A stretch of 64,000 bases of DNA from Cristatella mucedo (Eukaryota; Bryozoa; Phylactolaemata; Cristatellidae): NCBI GenBank assembly GCA_009760855.2, contig WPIO01000129.1, forward strand, positions 1,032,001-1,096,000, in the 5' to 3' direction. This document shows positions 36,300-49,200 of the stretch, one piece after another. The notes beneath the pieces are model-generated. The model saw only the letters and a program-made list of their open reading frames with translations. It searched no databases and was not told where the DNA came from. Numbering within the stretch: position 1 is the stretch's first letter; every line of letters begins with the position of its first letter. Made by a program: the position numbers and the translations under genes.

Positions 36300-38340
36300 G
36301 CACTCGTTCTCACTAAGTCCACTGAAATAAGTATGCAGTAGCCCGGGCCAATACCCGCAATCCACCAAAATCCACCGAAATCCACTGCATTCCACCGCAA
36401 AAAAAGAAGAAATCCCGTTTGAAAAGCTCTTTTTTGATTGCACATGACAGTACACTCTGCGAAAACTGTAATTTTACTCACACAATTTCACTTGTTTTGG
36501 CAAGGCCGTTCTCTTGTAATGCACTTCAATTGACTGCAATAGCCCGGACCGAAACCGCAATCCACTCCAATCTACATCATCCACCACAAAATGATTAGAA
36601 ATAGATTGCACCGAACTCTGGTTTTAAATGCATATTAAAGTGAACCGCTTCGTGTGCACACCCACTTAAAAAGGAAATTGTGCATCCCCGCACTCTGGCA
36701 ATGCTCGGCAATCGCCTGAAATGACCGAGGAAAATACAACTATCCATTCTGTTTCACTGTAAATCATCCTCAAAACGCCACTGTGAAGCCATAATTTGTA
36801 TTCCATGTAAGATTAGACTCCGCTCAAAGTGCACCCATGAAATACTCTATTATGCATACGTGTTCTCACACAGTGCACTGCAATCTACTGCAAATGCCCG
36901 ACACAAACAGCAATCCACCACAATGCGCTGCAATCTCCGGCGAAAAGTGATCAGAACGCGTATACTATAAACTCAACATATGATTGCACGCTGCTATATT
37001 TTTCGGTTTTTGCACACTCCCACTTGCTCACTGTAATTGCTTCCACCACTCTGCAGCAATGCACTGCAATGGACTGCAATGGCCCGAGCCAATACCACAA
37101 TTCACGGACATCCTACGCCAAACAAACAGAATGCATACACTTAAGCTCTCAGTGTATGCACGTTGTTCAAATGTTTAGTCATTGTGTAATTGCCAAATAT
37201 AATTTCAATTACCTTGACCATTCAGCAGCAATGCACTGGAATCTACTGCAATGGCCCGGGCCCATACCGTAATCTACAACAATCCGATTCAAAATGACCC
37301 GAAATTGGTTTCTCAGTGATCCTATTTTGAATGCATATTACAAACCACACTTTATAAAGGGCAACCACACAATTTTAACCGATTGCGCTCGTAAAATCTC
37401 GGTCAACGAATGGCAATCAAAGGTTGTGCTCGAAGCAGCAACCCACTTCAATCTGTGGCAATCGACAATAAATTGGCTGCTCAAAGTTTTAATTGTCATA
37501 TAATTTAACATTTCATTGTGTTTAAAGTGAGACCCAAAAGTTTTCAAGCTATTTTTCACGCTAATTGTAAAAAATGCACGGCAATCGACAGCAATCGAAA
37601 GGAAAATACCATATCCTTAGGCAAATCAACAAGAATTGGCCGCACAAAGCTCTAATTCCCATTCCACGTAAAATCTCACAGCGTGAAAAAAATGCTTTTA
37701 ACTCACCATGTAAGTTCAATCTCAACGCATCCCAATCGACGGCAATGGCCTGGTCAAATACGGCAATCCATTACGATCCATTGCAAACCGCCGGAAGATG
37801 GCTCAGCTACGATAGAATTATCTTGCGTGTCACAGCTCACTGTGTTTAAAGTACAATCACATCTTTTCAACCAATAGCACACGGAAAATTTGGAGCAATG
37901 AATGACAACAGATAGCCATGGCTCTGGCCATAACTCCACTCCAACCCGTGGCTAATCGATGAGAAATTAGCAGTGCGAAGCTCCAATTGTTTTTGCAAAC
38001 AAATTTTGGCTGCATTAAAAGTGAAACCATGGCATTTTCAAGCTGCTTTGCTCGTTAACTGCCATCAATGCTCAGCAATTGACGGCAATGGTCGGGGTCA
38101 GTACCATAGTCCTAATTTGCACCCATTATTCACGTTCAATCGACGTCAAGTCATGGCAGTGGACGGCGATGGTCAGGTAATCGATAATCCACAGAAAAAG
38201 TTGGTTAGAAATGGACCAACAGCTGCTTAGAGAAGCTCCAAATTTTCATGCATATTGCAGAACACTGCATGATAAGTACAACCACATCCTTCCAAATAAT
38301 CGTGACAATTGAGGGCAATGCACGGTCAACGGCAATGGCA
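36300..38340 (+). repeat. Diverged satellite array, unit roughly 165-195 bp
   Basis: A box of the form GCAATGCACTGCAAT followed by ACTGCAATGGCCCGGGCCAA and CAATCCAC recurs about every 165-195 bp (near 36340, 36540, 36720, 36890, 37070, 37240, 37410, 37580, 37745, 37910, 38075 and 38310). Between boxes are AT-rich spacers with TTCAA and CATATT. About 12 units, individually quite diverged. Short frames in it are not genes. The array ends abruptly at the 3' tail of a family A element. Confidence 0.75.
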
Positions 38341-40120
38341 GGTCTTGTATCTCCATCGGTAATTCCACAAAGCCACAAAGACCATGAGGGTGTTACACAG
38401 GTGAGATTTGTATTTCGAACTCACAGTTTAAGTGGCTTTCCGTACGTATTTGATAGCCAACAGACTTCTTCTCACGCAACAAAAAAAATTGGCAGGCATA
38501 GCTGAGTCACGAGATCAGTTGAGGTAGTGAGTGGCAAGAAAGTAGAACATCACGACCGTTGGAATGGATTGGCCTTAGTCGGCAGCAGGAGAGTAGTAGT
38601 TGTCTTTGAACAAGAATCTGAAAGTGAGTTCCACAATCTAGGACATGCAGAGCTAAAGCTTCTGTCGCCAACGGTCTTTAAGCTGAGCAATGGAACAGCT
38701 AGTTTATTGTTCATACGGGACCTGAGGGTACGAGGAGGCTGAAACTGGTGCAGCAGTTCAGCTAGGTACGGAGGAGCCAAGCCTCGGTGGGGGGGACATG
38801 TGGGTCAGAGTAAGAACTTTTCTATGCATCCTTTGATCAACCGGCAGCCAGCCTAGCTCTATTAGTAAAGGAGACCCACGGTCAAGCCTCTGGGGTTTTC
38901 AAACTAGCCTTGTAGCCATATCCGAAGCCATTTGTAGTGGCCTCCTTGCTTTTTTCGGTAGCCCAGTCAAAGGGAATTACAATAATCAAGCCGAGACAGA
39001 ACTAAAGAGCCAGTTAAATATTTTGAAAGCCACCGTGGAAGACAGCTCTTGCTCTTAGATAGGGATCGGAGGTGATGGCTAGCTGTAGAAGCAGTAGCTT
39101 GAATGAAACTTTAAAAATTTAGGCAGTTGAAAACAAAAACGCACCTAGATTTCTAGCACGTGGTGACGGCCGCACAAAAGCACCCACTTTCGGATAAGAA
39201 AAGCCTTCTAATCCAGCCACACGCTCAAGTTATCCTATGAGCAGCAGCAGCAATTCAGTTTTATCGTAATTTAGTTTCAAGAAATTTTCTAGCCTCCTCG
39301 CGATCGAGGATGTCGGCGAATCCGGCGGCAAGCATTCCACATATTTGATGCTGCAGCAGATTCCGACGGTTTGAATGACAAATAGAGCTAAGTTTCGTCA
39401 GCGTAAAAGTGAGATTCTATTACATGGTCCTTAATCACTTTCCCCGGAAGTTGATTGTAAATGGAGAGCAGCAGCGAACCGACGACGGACTCTTGTGGGA
39501 CTGCACAGGTGACTTTTCTTGTGGTTGAAACTTTACCCCCCACAGCACGGATTGAACGCGACCTGACAAGGACGATTTAAACCACGCCAGCGCCTCGTCA
39601 GCCAGACAGATTGTTGTTCTCAATCGTTCAGGTTAGACATCATGAAAAGTGGTGTTGAAATCCACTGATAGATCTAACAGTGCTAGGGCAGTTACATTCC
39701 CGGTATCGTTGCTGCATAGGATGTCATCGGTTATACGGAGGAGAGCAGTTTCAGTGGAGCGCTGGCTCTTGAAGCCCGATAGAAATTTTTCTGACGTTTC
39801 ATTCTTTTCAGTACGTGTTAACAGCTGCTAATTTTTCAAGAATCTTTGACAAAAAGGGAAGAAGGGAGTCTGGGTGATAGCTTGTAAGGATCTTCGCATC
39901 TAATCCAGGCTTTTAAGTATCGGTCTAATGATTGCAGATTTGAAGGACTTGGGTACAACCCATTTAGCAGAGAAGCATTAAAAATCTCGGTTACGGCTGG
40001 GCCAAATTGGCCTGTCAGTAAAAAACACAGAGACGATGGTATAAGGTCTTCAGGAGACGAGTTATTTTTACTATACATTACTAAGGTAGCCGCATTGCAT
40101 GCAGAAAGCTCGGATAATCT
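38341..40120 (-). pseudogene. Family A non-LTR retrotransposon, long degenerate copy
   Basis: On the minus strand this covers the region before the RT core (frame at 39836-40249, with FGPAVTEIFNASLLNG), the RT palm (ADEALAWFKSSLSGRVQSV) and the C-terminal module with the 3' tail at 38345. Many frameshifts and stops: the FYADD region near 39380-39400 lies in a broken frame. It reaches further 5' than any other family A copy here but has no recognisable endonuclease. Confidence 0.82.
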
Positions 40121-40149
40121 CTTAAGGAAAGTCACAGGTTGCGATTCAA

Positions 40150-40560
40150 CAATTGTGTTACCACTCGCTTTTCTGAATCTAATCGTTAAACTATGCCGCG
40201 TAAGAATATTTAATCCTTTCGTGACCGCCTCTTTAATTCGTATGCTCATAAAGCCTGAAACTCACTTCCGACTTGCGTCACGACATCCCCTAACTTGACC
40301 ACATTTAAAAAGAAACTACAAATGCATCGGCTTATAACAGAAATTAGTGGGTCCATGTGATTCTTTCTTTTTGTTCTTATGCATGCTGACTCTGTGCATG
40401 TTAATTTAATTAATATTTGAAAATCCCTTATCGTATTTGTATTCTGACCCTGTTCATGTCACCGCTAACCAGTAGATTACGCTCCTTGTAGCAAATGTAA
40501 AGTTCCTAGTAAGAGATTAAGTTCTCTGAGGGAGCTATACAAATGGATTATTATTGAATT
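40150..40560 (+). pseudogene. Family B 3' end with part of the C-terminal module
   Basis: ACCACTCGCTTTTCTGAATC at about 40160 starts the C-terminal module in broken frames; TGACCACATTTAAAAAGAAAC at 40299-40319 and GAGATTAAGTTCTCTGAGGG lead to a short ATT tail at about 40548. It is joined directly to the 5' edge of the inverted family A copy, so one inserted next to or into the other. Confidence 0.8.
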
Positions 40561-43254
40561 TTGACGCTTCGACATCAAGTAAGTGAAAGTACACAAACAC
40601 CTTCCGAGAACAACTGCGTATTTTCGCTGACAGGTCGACGGGTCACGACCGTCCTCCTTTGAGCCCACGTTCTCACTGCCCCCTTCATTGCCGGTCGGGA
40701 CTCATCCCCATAAAACATCAACTCATTAAACCTTAACCCAATATAAACTATAAATAAAGAAAAAACCACACAAATTCAATAATTATCATTATTATTATTG
40801 TCACTCTTGATTGACCCACAGCCGGCGTATTAGTGGCAGAAACAACCATCGGCGGTCGCTGCCGGTCACGTGCTTTGTCCACACCAGTGGCCTGGAGGTG
40901 TCAACGTTATTGAAGCTCGTACTGGTGTCTTTACTGATAGCAGCGGCTGCACCATTAGCCAGAGCTTCGCTAGGTGTGACGCGACCTGGGAGGCGGTGCT
41001 AGGAATGTTTTTCCGTAAAAACGCACCGGGGCAAGCCAGAGGGTGTGTTGAAGTTGACCGGAAATGACGTCGGGACAATTAGTCACTTGAAGCTCAGCCT
41101 CTGGGCTGAGAGCGGTCGCATCGGCTGCGTTCACGCCCATTGCAATGGCAGGCTGTCATTCACCGCATCGTGATAGGGCCGGTTGAACGAGTTGGTCATA
41201 TTGAATTTAGAATGTGCCTTTATAACTTAATAGTACATTATTAATCAACTTTCGAAAAATTTTAAAAGTTACACATTGACTTATCGGACCAATACCCGAA
41301 GTTTCATCGAAGGCACAAATCAATAACCCGGCAAATTTCTCTAACTGCCACGGTCCCTGACAGTTTGTGAGAGCCTGAACAGAATGCACTGTACTAAGTA
41401 AATGCATCCGGAGCGAGCCACAGATTATTAGATGAGTTAGTAAGAGAACGTGCATGTCCACCTTGCATGGTCGGCAGTCAAGCAGTCACGAATGAGGGCG
41501 AAGCCTTTAGAAATTGGTTCTTTAATTTGGTCCCGGCTCACTCTCTTAAGGGCATCACAGCTAGCGCGGCGGTCAGACTGCAAGAAAAATCGCACTTCCT
41601 TCACTGCGATGATCGGCCAGAGCTGGACAGCTAAAAACTCGCTTACGCCGTACCTCTGCGTGCGTTACTAAGGCAGCAAGCAAAGAACTAGGACGAGCGT
41701 TCGACGGCCGAACTTCTGTTGGAGCGAACCTTTGCTTCTGAATGTGACTCTGTGTGTGACTCTGTGTGTGACTCTGAAAGAAGCAGCCATTTGGTCACTA
41801 GCATAGAACTTGTTCCATGCCCGGTATAATTAAAACACGGAATAAGGAAGGAGAGACCAGACGCACCGTCTCCTATTTCACTTCGTATCTCTGCTTTTAT
41901 TTTTCTTGTTCTCTCATTCCAGCTGTTTAATCTCTCCTCCTGTCTCAACTCCTGCTGACCAGTACACGTTGGTCAGTCAATCTCGGTTTTCTCTACTTTT
42001 ATGTCTCTCCGTGTGTTCGTTCTCTGTCTACCTCTGTTTGTGTGTCTCTCCGTCTGTTTGTATCTGCATTTCTCTCTCTCTCTCTCTCTCTCTCTCGCTC
42101 TCTATCTTTACCTCCTTTCTCTCCTCTGCCTCTCTTTTGTTTATCGCTCTTTCACCGTCTCTCTTGCTCTCTCTCTCTCTCTCTCTCTCTGACTGTCGGT
42201 CTCCCTCTCTCTTTCTCTTACTGTCTGTATCTATCTAGCTGTCTCTCTCTATATATATACATACATATATATTCTCTCTCTTCTTGTTCGTCTCCCCGCC
42301 TGTCTGTTTGCATTTCTCTCTCTATCTCTCTCGCTGTCTCGTTATTCCCCGTCGCCGCAGCTACGTCATTTTCCGTCCAAGACTGGGCCCAAACCCCGTT
42401 TAAAACTTCGCCGTCGCTATAGCTGTTCCGTTTTGGCACTCCTTCACGGTCATTACTGCCTCCAACCTCACCTGACACTGAATACCTGATCTAAAGTTAC
42501 ACGTGCATTATTTGAAGCAGCCGCAGCAGTCTCACGAGATGAATTGGCATCTGCTTCGACTTAAATCGACGGTCAGGAATTACGACGACTGCAAACGGGA
42601 ATCTATCCAGCCTTTCCAGCTATCTGCGTAGAATTCATGTTGCTACTACAACCTGTCGCGCTTTGGCCTTTGACCTTTGACCATTTCTTCGATCCGAATT
42701 ATTCCCTAGTCGATCTGACCAATCCGTGCTAGCTTCGCCCTTTAGCTCTGCTATATAGCAGAGGCTCATCGAAATTCCACGCCTCAAACCACTAGTAAGA
42801 TTGCGTCACCAGTGGCAACATCCTTGATAATCAATCTGAATTTAGTCTACGCTCTAAAAGCCGGGCTGGCTGCTGCCACGGTTACCGTTTCCGCCGGTGG
42901 CCTGGGATTTAGCCAGCCAGGTGGGAAGTCTGATGCCGCCTCTGCATGTTGCTCTTAATGCAGACTGTAACTGGTCTTTTTTGAGTCCGGAGCCACCGAG
43001 TGCGGCGATGGCTGTGCCGCTAGCCAGGCCTGCGCTAGTCAGAGGTCGTAGTGAGCAGCTGCAGTGGTGCGAGGCAGTGCCTCGTTCTTCTATTCTGACA
43101 GCGGTTTCACTACGCTTTGCCTAATGAGCAACTGTCCTGTGATATACGAACAGCCGACAGACCGAGCCGCCGTCCTCGTGCGGCGAGAATGCTAGAGGCC
43201 TCTAAACCTGCATGTCAACCCTTTCGCGCTCTTTATTTCTAGCTTTAAAACTGA
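40561..43254. other. Unassigned DNA with a TC microsatellite cluster
   Basis: TC-rich stretches at about 42070-42096, 42168-42190 and nearby give Ser/Leu frames that are artefacts. A small triplicate of TGTGACTCTGTG lies at 41749-41775. Frames at 40811-41067 show no known domain. Nothing else supported. Confidence 0.4.
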
Positions 43255-43640
43255 AGAGTTAGTAAATTAGCTGTTCAATCCCTCCGCTTAAAGACCGTCG
43301 GCGACAGAAGCTTTAGCTCTGCAGGTCCTGGACTGTGGAGCTCGCTTCCACAATTCTTAGGCAACGACAACTACTCTCCTACTGCCGAAAATAGCTCATC
43401 CTTTTCAGCGGTCCTGAGCTGCTACTTCCATGCTACTCATTATCTCAACCGCTGTCCTGACTCTGCTATGCTTCCCACTTTCTCTTTGTTGCGTGAGACG
43501 AAGTCTGTTGGCTATCGAAGGCGCACCGAATGCCGCTTAGGCTGTGACTGCGCTATACAAAACTCTCCTGCATAACACCCACATAGTCCTTATGACTTTG
43601 TGGAGTTACAGAAGAAGATACATTACATTACATTACATAT
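43255..43640 (+). mobile_element. Family A 3' end
   Basis: CCGCTTAAAGACCGTCGGCG at 43284, GGACTGTGGAGCTCGC, then TTTGTGGAGTTACAGAAGAAG and a tail of ATTAC units (43619-43637). Only the last 370 bp of the element. It gives the clearest view of the family A tail. Confidence 0.85.
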
Positions 43641-46600
43641 CAATGTTGCTTTGATTCACGCGATTCAAAAATTAAAGTTGTGGGAACGCCCATCGTCAGA
43701 GTACTGTCTGAAGCTGAGATTCAGTGGGTCAGTGGTGCTCAAATAGTCCCCTTGGAATCCACATCAGTTTCACTCAGAGGCGTAGTGAGGCCTTCTTGTG
43801 CCCGGTGGACAAATCTAAAAATGACGTTCCTTCCATTGTCAACATTTGCTGCAAAATAGCTCCGCCATAGAAGAAATGCAAAAAACGCTCCTGTCAGCAT
43901 TAACGTACGCAACTTGAGTTGATTATCAAATGATGATGGATACGGTTGCGACCGCGTTTTCTAAGTCGTTTACTATTTCGAAAGATGCGTACACTCAGCA
44001 AACAATATAGACAGGGTTCAAATAACGAACGAGCGAAGCTTTCGGCAACGGTGGTGGCAACGCCTAGGCTATATTTTGTATAAAAAAAAGTGCGCGGACC
44101 ATGGCAACAGCAATCGTAACATGCAAAGTATTGGACGACGATTGTGAAGTGATCATAGGCACACGATCACACCATTCTTACCTAGTCATCAAAGTCTGCG
44201 AAGCTAAGACCAATGCCGGCTTAAGAGGCGCAGTAGGAAGCTGGCAGCATCTAGACACAAGTAGGTGGGTCATTTCTCAAGCCCTACCGTCAACCAACAA
44301 ATAGATAAGCAGGAATAGGTCCTAGCTTAATTGGTTTCCGTATATGACGCGTCTAAGAACTTTGATATGTAAAAGATAATTCGACAACGGACAAGAAACG
44401 CTATTAGCACTTTGTATGGAAAGACGATATCGTGGCGAGGTCTACGTCAAGACAGGCGATGGAGGGAGAAGGTAATGCACCGTAAATTGCAACAAACGGA
44501 ACAAAAAATAATCGTCGAAATGAGTGAAATATAAGACGAGATCGTATGGTCGTATGCAAGCAAACCGGTCCAGATGGACTAAGCGACAGTGTTACAATCC
44601 CACATCGATAAGATATACTGAAATGAGAAAGGAGTAATGAGTAAAGATGAAATGAAAATTAATGAAAGTAGGGGCGGCGAGATAGAGGGATGCTGAGCCG
44701 GATAGACGGACAGCTAGAGATGGACACCTGGTGCTGCAGGAAGAAGTGAGAGTGCTAGAGAGGGACCGATAGCGACCAGAAAGGAGACAGGGATCAGACA
44801 TAGGGACACCTAGACTCACGGACAAACTGTCGGGGGACGAGGGCATGAGGTCAGAACTCGGAGATACTTACAAGGACACATAGACAGACAATCACATAAG
44901 CTGAGAGACAGAAGCAACAGTGATGACCATACACATTATGCTACAGCTGAGAGACAGTGGGATAGATCATCTCCAACAGACGGGCGCCTCCACGTGTGGT
45001 TGGTCGGCGGTGCAGGTCAGCTTCCCTTTTTTTTATGCGAGACCTTAAATGAATGAGATCAATTCAGCATTTAGCAAAGGTCGTGATCGTGGAATGTGTA
45101 GCTCACATAGATTAGCAAGCTGAAAACTCCCACCTGAAACAAAGGTGCACAACCAGGCTTGTGTGCTTAATGAATACTTAGCACGATCACATTTGACAGT
45201 TCCTGTCTAAGCCAGAATGAGCATCTCATCTCGTTGTTCACTTGAAGTAAATGAAAAAATTTATAGCGATATCAGAAAGCTTAGGTCTAAATTATTAAAC
45301 ATTAATACCAGAAAACGCTGAAATGAATCACACTTGAAAAACTCGAGCGACAGCTCATTAACTTGTACAGACATATTACCTCTGGCAGGAGTTCTGTCGA
45401 GTCATGCACATCCTAGTGCAAGCGAGCACGAATTATATATAATATAATCATATAATTATACCTACTGTGGATGCGAAGCACCCGAATCGGGCTCGATGTC
45501 TGCTACATATAAATAATGCTATTGAATCGTCAGTGAATCTTCAGTGTACTCAAGTTTAACGATAATTTCCATGCATATGGTGGCCTACGGTGGCGGTGCA
45601 TGCTCTTACCTGTCCAAGTGCTACACTGCATCAACGTGGTGGCATTTTGTGGCGGCCGACAAAAGAAGTCAGTCTCAATGAGCGCTCAGGTACGTGCAAC
45701 ACGTGACGGCTAGCCTTTTCTAAGTTGTCCTCAGATTTAATCGTTAAAGTAAATCGCAAGCGTTGACAAACGAGAATGATGTTTCGCGGCGGAGCCTGTG
45801 ATTTACAGCAACTAATCCCACGTAGCAACGCACTTTAGCGCTAATTTGCTAATGGAAGGCTACTTGTAATATAAAACATTATAAAAAAATTGAATTAAAT
45901 AACTGTATCAATACTCTGGTATCATATATAATAGCTTCCAACAAGGCATGAATGCCTGCGTGTTTGTACGTTTCTTTTGTGGTTGAACGGTGGATAGGTC
46001 GTTGTCTCTTAGTGTAGTGACACATGGATATTCAGACGCATGTGCTCAGAAGCACCGATTTAGCCCAGTAGTTTAGGTCTCGCCTTTAATGAACGGTGAA
46101 ATGCACACATGTAAACATGTAGTCAACATGTGCAAACTCCACAACTAGCAAATAGCAGAAATTATACCAAAACGCACTCAAAGTGACGACAACCCGAAAA
46201 CGTTAGACCGAAAAATTACAGGTTAGCTTGTCCTACTGTATCGCACTCTAAATAACAAAGAGAAACAGTGTGAGATTCTCGGAAAAAATGTGCGCATGAA
46301 AGTGAATGCATAGTACACGAATGCAGAAGGTTCGCTCAGACGGAAAGCGGTAATTGCTGAGTGAGTGCTGAGTGGCCGGCTTCGGTAGTGGCTGGCCACT
46401 GGTTGTAATTCACAGAAATATCACTTCAGGCACAGACGCAAACATACAATCACACCTGCGCACACCTTACACACGCCAATAAATTAAGCTATATCAATTC
46501 AATGGTGAATGAGTGCCGCAAGTCCGTTTGTGTGCACTAGTCACTGATGTAGCATGTCTGCTATCCGCTTTGGCATATGTAGAGTACTACTACGATCTAA

Positions 46601-47210
46601 CGGCAGCAGTGACTGAAACGCATGGATATTAGAAAAGAAATTGATCAATTTGCACAAGCCGCCGTGCGCTCTGCGATTTAAAATAATTTGAAAATTAACA
46701 TGCACATTAAATTATAAAATAGCTATGACCACTACTCCCACTAGCTCGCTATCTAGTTTCACTTGTAAGAACTTGCGAGTGAATCTTCAATCCTAACGGA
46801 TTTAAAGGAGATCTATCTGGAAGCCAACGTTAGCAGCGGTCTGCGGCTGGCCGGGCCTCTGCCTCTGCAATTTTGCGTGGCTCTGCCTATAAACTAAAGG
46901 CATACATTTTAAAACTAATAGAAATAGTCTTCAATTTTTTGAATGAAAAGAGTGTGTGCAAGAAACTTGCCAAAAGTAATAGAGTACTGGAACAATTGCG
47001 AAACCAGTGTGAATGGTATAAAACCAGTGGAGGCGATATAAAAGACAAAAGTAAAGATAACTCAATCAGAAACTAAGGGCGCTGAAGCTTTAGAATGTGG
47101 AGCCAGCGCTAGAGGCATTTTAAAACACGGAGAGATTGACAGCGAAAAGAAAAGGACTAAGATAGCGATCCACTTAAATTAACTTTTATTTATTTATATA
47201 TCTAATTATT
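43641..47210. other. Unassigned DNA
   Basis: No element recognised over about 3.5 kb. A plus-strand frame at 46873-47076 (67 codons) encodes a Lys/Asn-rich helix with EQLRNQCEWYKTSGG; it might be an exon or relic but has no splice context I trust. A 84-codon minus-strand frame at 44592-44846 is Ser/Leu low complexity. Confidence 0.35.
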
Positions 47211-47287
47211 ATTTAATTAATAATTAAATAATAATTAAATAATTTATTTATATATTTAATTTGTTTATATATTTAATTATTAATCCA
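47170..47287. repeat. AT-rich stretch of TTAATTAA-type units
   Basis: Overlapping TATTTATATATTTAAT and AATTATTAATTAA motifs, partly self-complementary, directly preceding a perfect palindrome. Confidence 0.8.
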
Positions 47288-47324
47288 CGTTAACTGTCAA
47301 CGAATTATTCGTTGACAGTTAACG
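47288..47324. repeat. Perfect 37-nt palindrome (18-bp arms, 1-nt centre)
   Basis: CGTTAACTGTCAACGAAT is exactly reverse-complemented after one T. It sits at the edge of an extremely AT-rich tract, the sort of setting where cruciforms extrude easily. Confidence 0.95.
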
Positions 47325-47629
47325 CGATAGCTTAAAGGATAAAACTTATGCGACATCAAGCGATTAGATATTAGGCAGATCTCGTTTAGAAAAGCTTTGA
47401 ATGAAAATAGTTGAACGTGCTAAACCGTATTTAATATTGCAGAATTCATTCTATCGATTGCTGTTTCCTGCCACTCACCTTGTGTAACTTCTTTACAAAA
47501 GAGTTCGTTCATCACGCTTCCCATAGCGCATTGCTTGCAGCTAGTCTTGAGCGATTTCCGTTCTAAATTTGTGAAGCAGCAGCACTATTTACGGAAGCTA
47601 TGAGAGAAACTAAATCAGGTAAAATATAT

Positions 47630-49200
47630 GTAATGTATCTCCGTCTGTAACTCCAAAAAGTCATAAAGACCATGTTGGTGTTACGCACGAGAGTTTTGTA
47701 TAGCGCACTCACAGCCTAAGCGGCTTTCGGTACGCATTCGGTAGCCAACAGACTCCGTCTCACGCAACAAAGAGAAAGTGGGAAGCATAGCAGAGTCAGG
47801 AGAGCAGTTGAGGTAGTAAGTAGCATGAAAGTAGCAGCTCAGGACCGCTGAAAAGGATGTGCCATAGTTGGCAGTAGGAGAGTTGTCGTTGCGTAAGAAT
47901 TGTTGAAGCGAGTTCCACAGTCTAGGACCTGCAGAGCTAAAGCTTCTGTCGCTAACTGTCTTTAAGCGGAGGAATGGGACAGCTAATTTATTGTCCACAC
48001 AGGACCTGAGGGCGCGAACAGGCTAAAACTGATGCAGCAGTTCAGCTAGGTACGACGGAGCCAAGCCGTGGCGCGCCTTGTGTGTCAGCGTAAGAACTTT
48101 GCTCTGTATCCTTTGCTCAACCGGCAACCGTCCTAGCTCTTCCAACAAAGGGGACACGTGCTCAAACCGCTGGGACTTGAAGACCAGCCTTGCAGCCATA
48201 TTCATAGTCCGCTGTAGTGGCATAATAGCTTTCTTTGGTAGCCCAGCCAAAAGGGAATTACAATAATCAAGCCGAGACAGAACTAAAGAGCTAGTTAAAT
48301 TTTTTACAAGCCACTGTGGAAGACAGCTCCTAATCTTGGATAGGGATCGGATGTGATGGCTAGCTGTAGAGGCAGTCTTCTGAATGAAGTTTTTGAAATA
48401 GAGGCAGCTGTCGAACACGACACCTAAATTTCGAGCACGTGCTGATGGTCGCACAATAGCATCTATTAGAGCAGCAAAGCCTTTTAATCCAGCCATACGC
48501 TTAGGGTGTTCTATGAGCAGCAGTTCGGTTTTATTACCATTCAATTTAAGGAAGTTTTCCGACATCCAGGATCGAATATCGGCAAGGCAAGAACTCAGTT
48601 TCTCAGTTGCCGCAGCAGATTCCGACGGTTTGAATGACAAGTACAACTGAGCATCGTCAGCATAGAAGTGATATCCTATTCCATGTGCCTTAATCACTTT
48701 TCCCAGAGGTTGTTTATAAATCGAGAACAGCAAGGGACCGAGTACAGACCCTTGAGGGACTCCACAGGTGACCCTTCTCGTGTCTGAGACCTGACCCCCA
48801 CACGACACGGATTGAACACGATCAGTCAAGTATGATTTAAACCACGCCAGTGCTTCGTCTGCCAGACCGATCGTTGTTCTCAATCGTTCAAGCAGAACTT
48901 CGTGATCAATGGTGTCGAAGGCAGCAGACAGATCTAGCAGTGCTAGGGCCTTACTTTCCCCGTCGTCGTTGCCACGAAAAATGTCATTGTTAACAGGAAG
49001 GAGAGCAGTTTCAGTAGAGTGCAGCCTATTGAACCCTGATTGAAATGTTTCTGACATTCCATTATTTTCAATATGTTCAACCAGCTGCTTAGCAATAATT
49101 CTTTCAAGAATATTTGATAAGAACGGAAGAAGGGAAACTGGGCGATAGTTTGCTAGGACCTCAGTGTCTAATCCAGGCTTTTTAAGAATAGACACGTGAC
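47630..49200 (-). pseudogene. Family A non-LTR retrotransposon, best copy: reverse transcriptase with one nonsense codon
   Basis: A single minus-strand frame runs from about 49195 to 47681 (505 codons) with only one interruption, a TAG at 48023-48025 where related copies have CAG. It starts inside the RT (ILKKPGLDTEVLANYRPVSL), continues through DTIDHEVLLERL, VTCGVPQGSVLGPLLF and the catalytic box YHFYADDAQLYLSF, to the C-terminal module with LKTVSDRSFSSAGPRLWN. The 3' UTR ends near 47633 with the reverse of TGTAACTCC and TATAATG-like tail units. Endonuclease and upstream ORF are absent; the 5' truncation is at about 49196. A non-autonomous but fairly young insertion of a CR1/L2-like element. 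Confidence 0.88.

Noticed and set aside
42001-42422. Ser/Leu-rich frames on the plus strand
   Set aside because: Translations of TC microsatellites with no other support.
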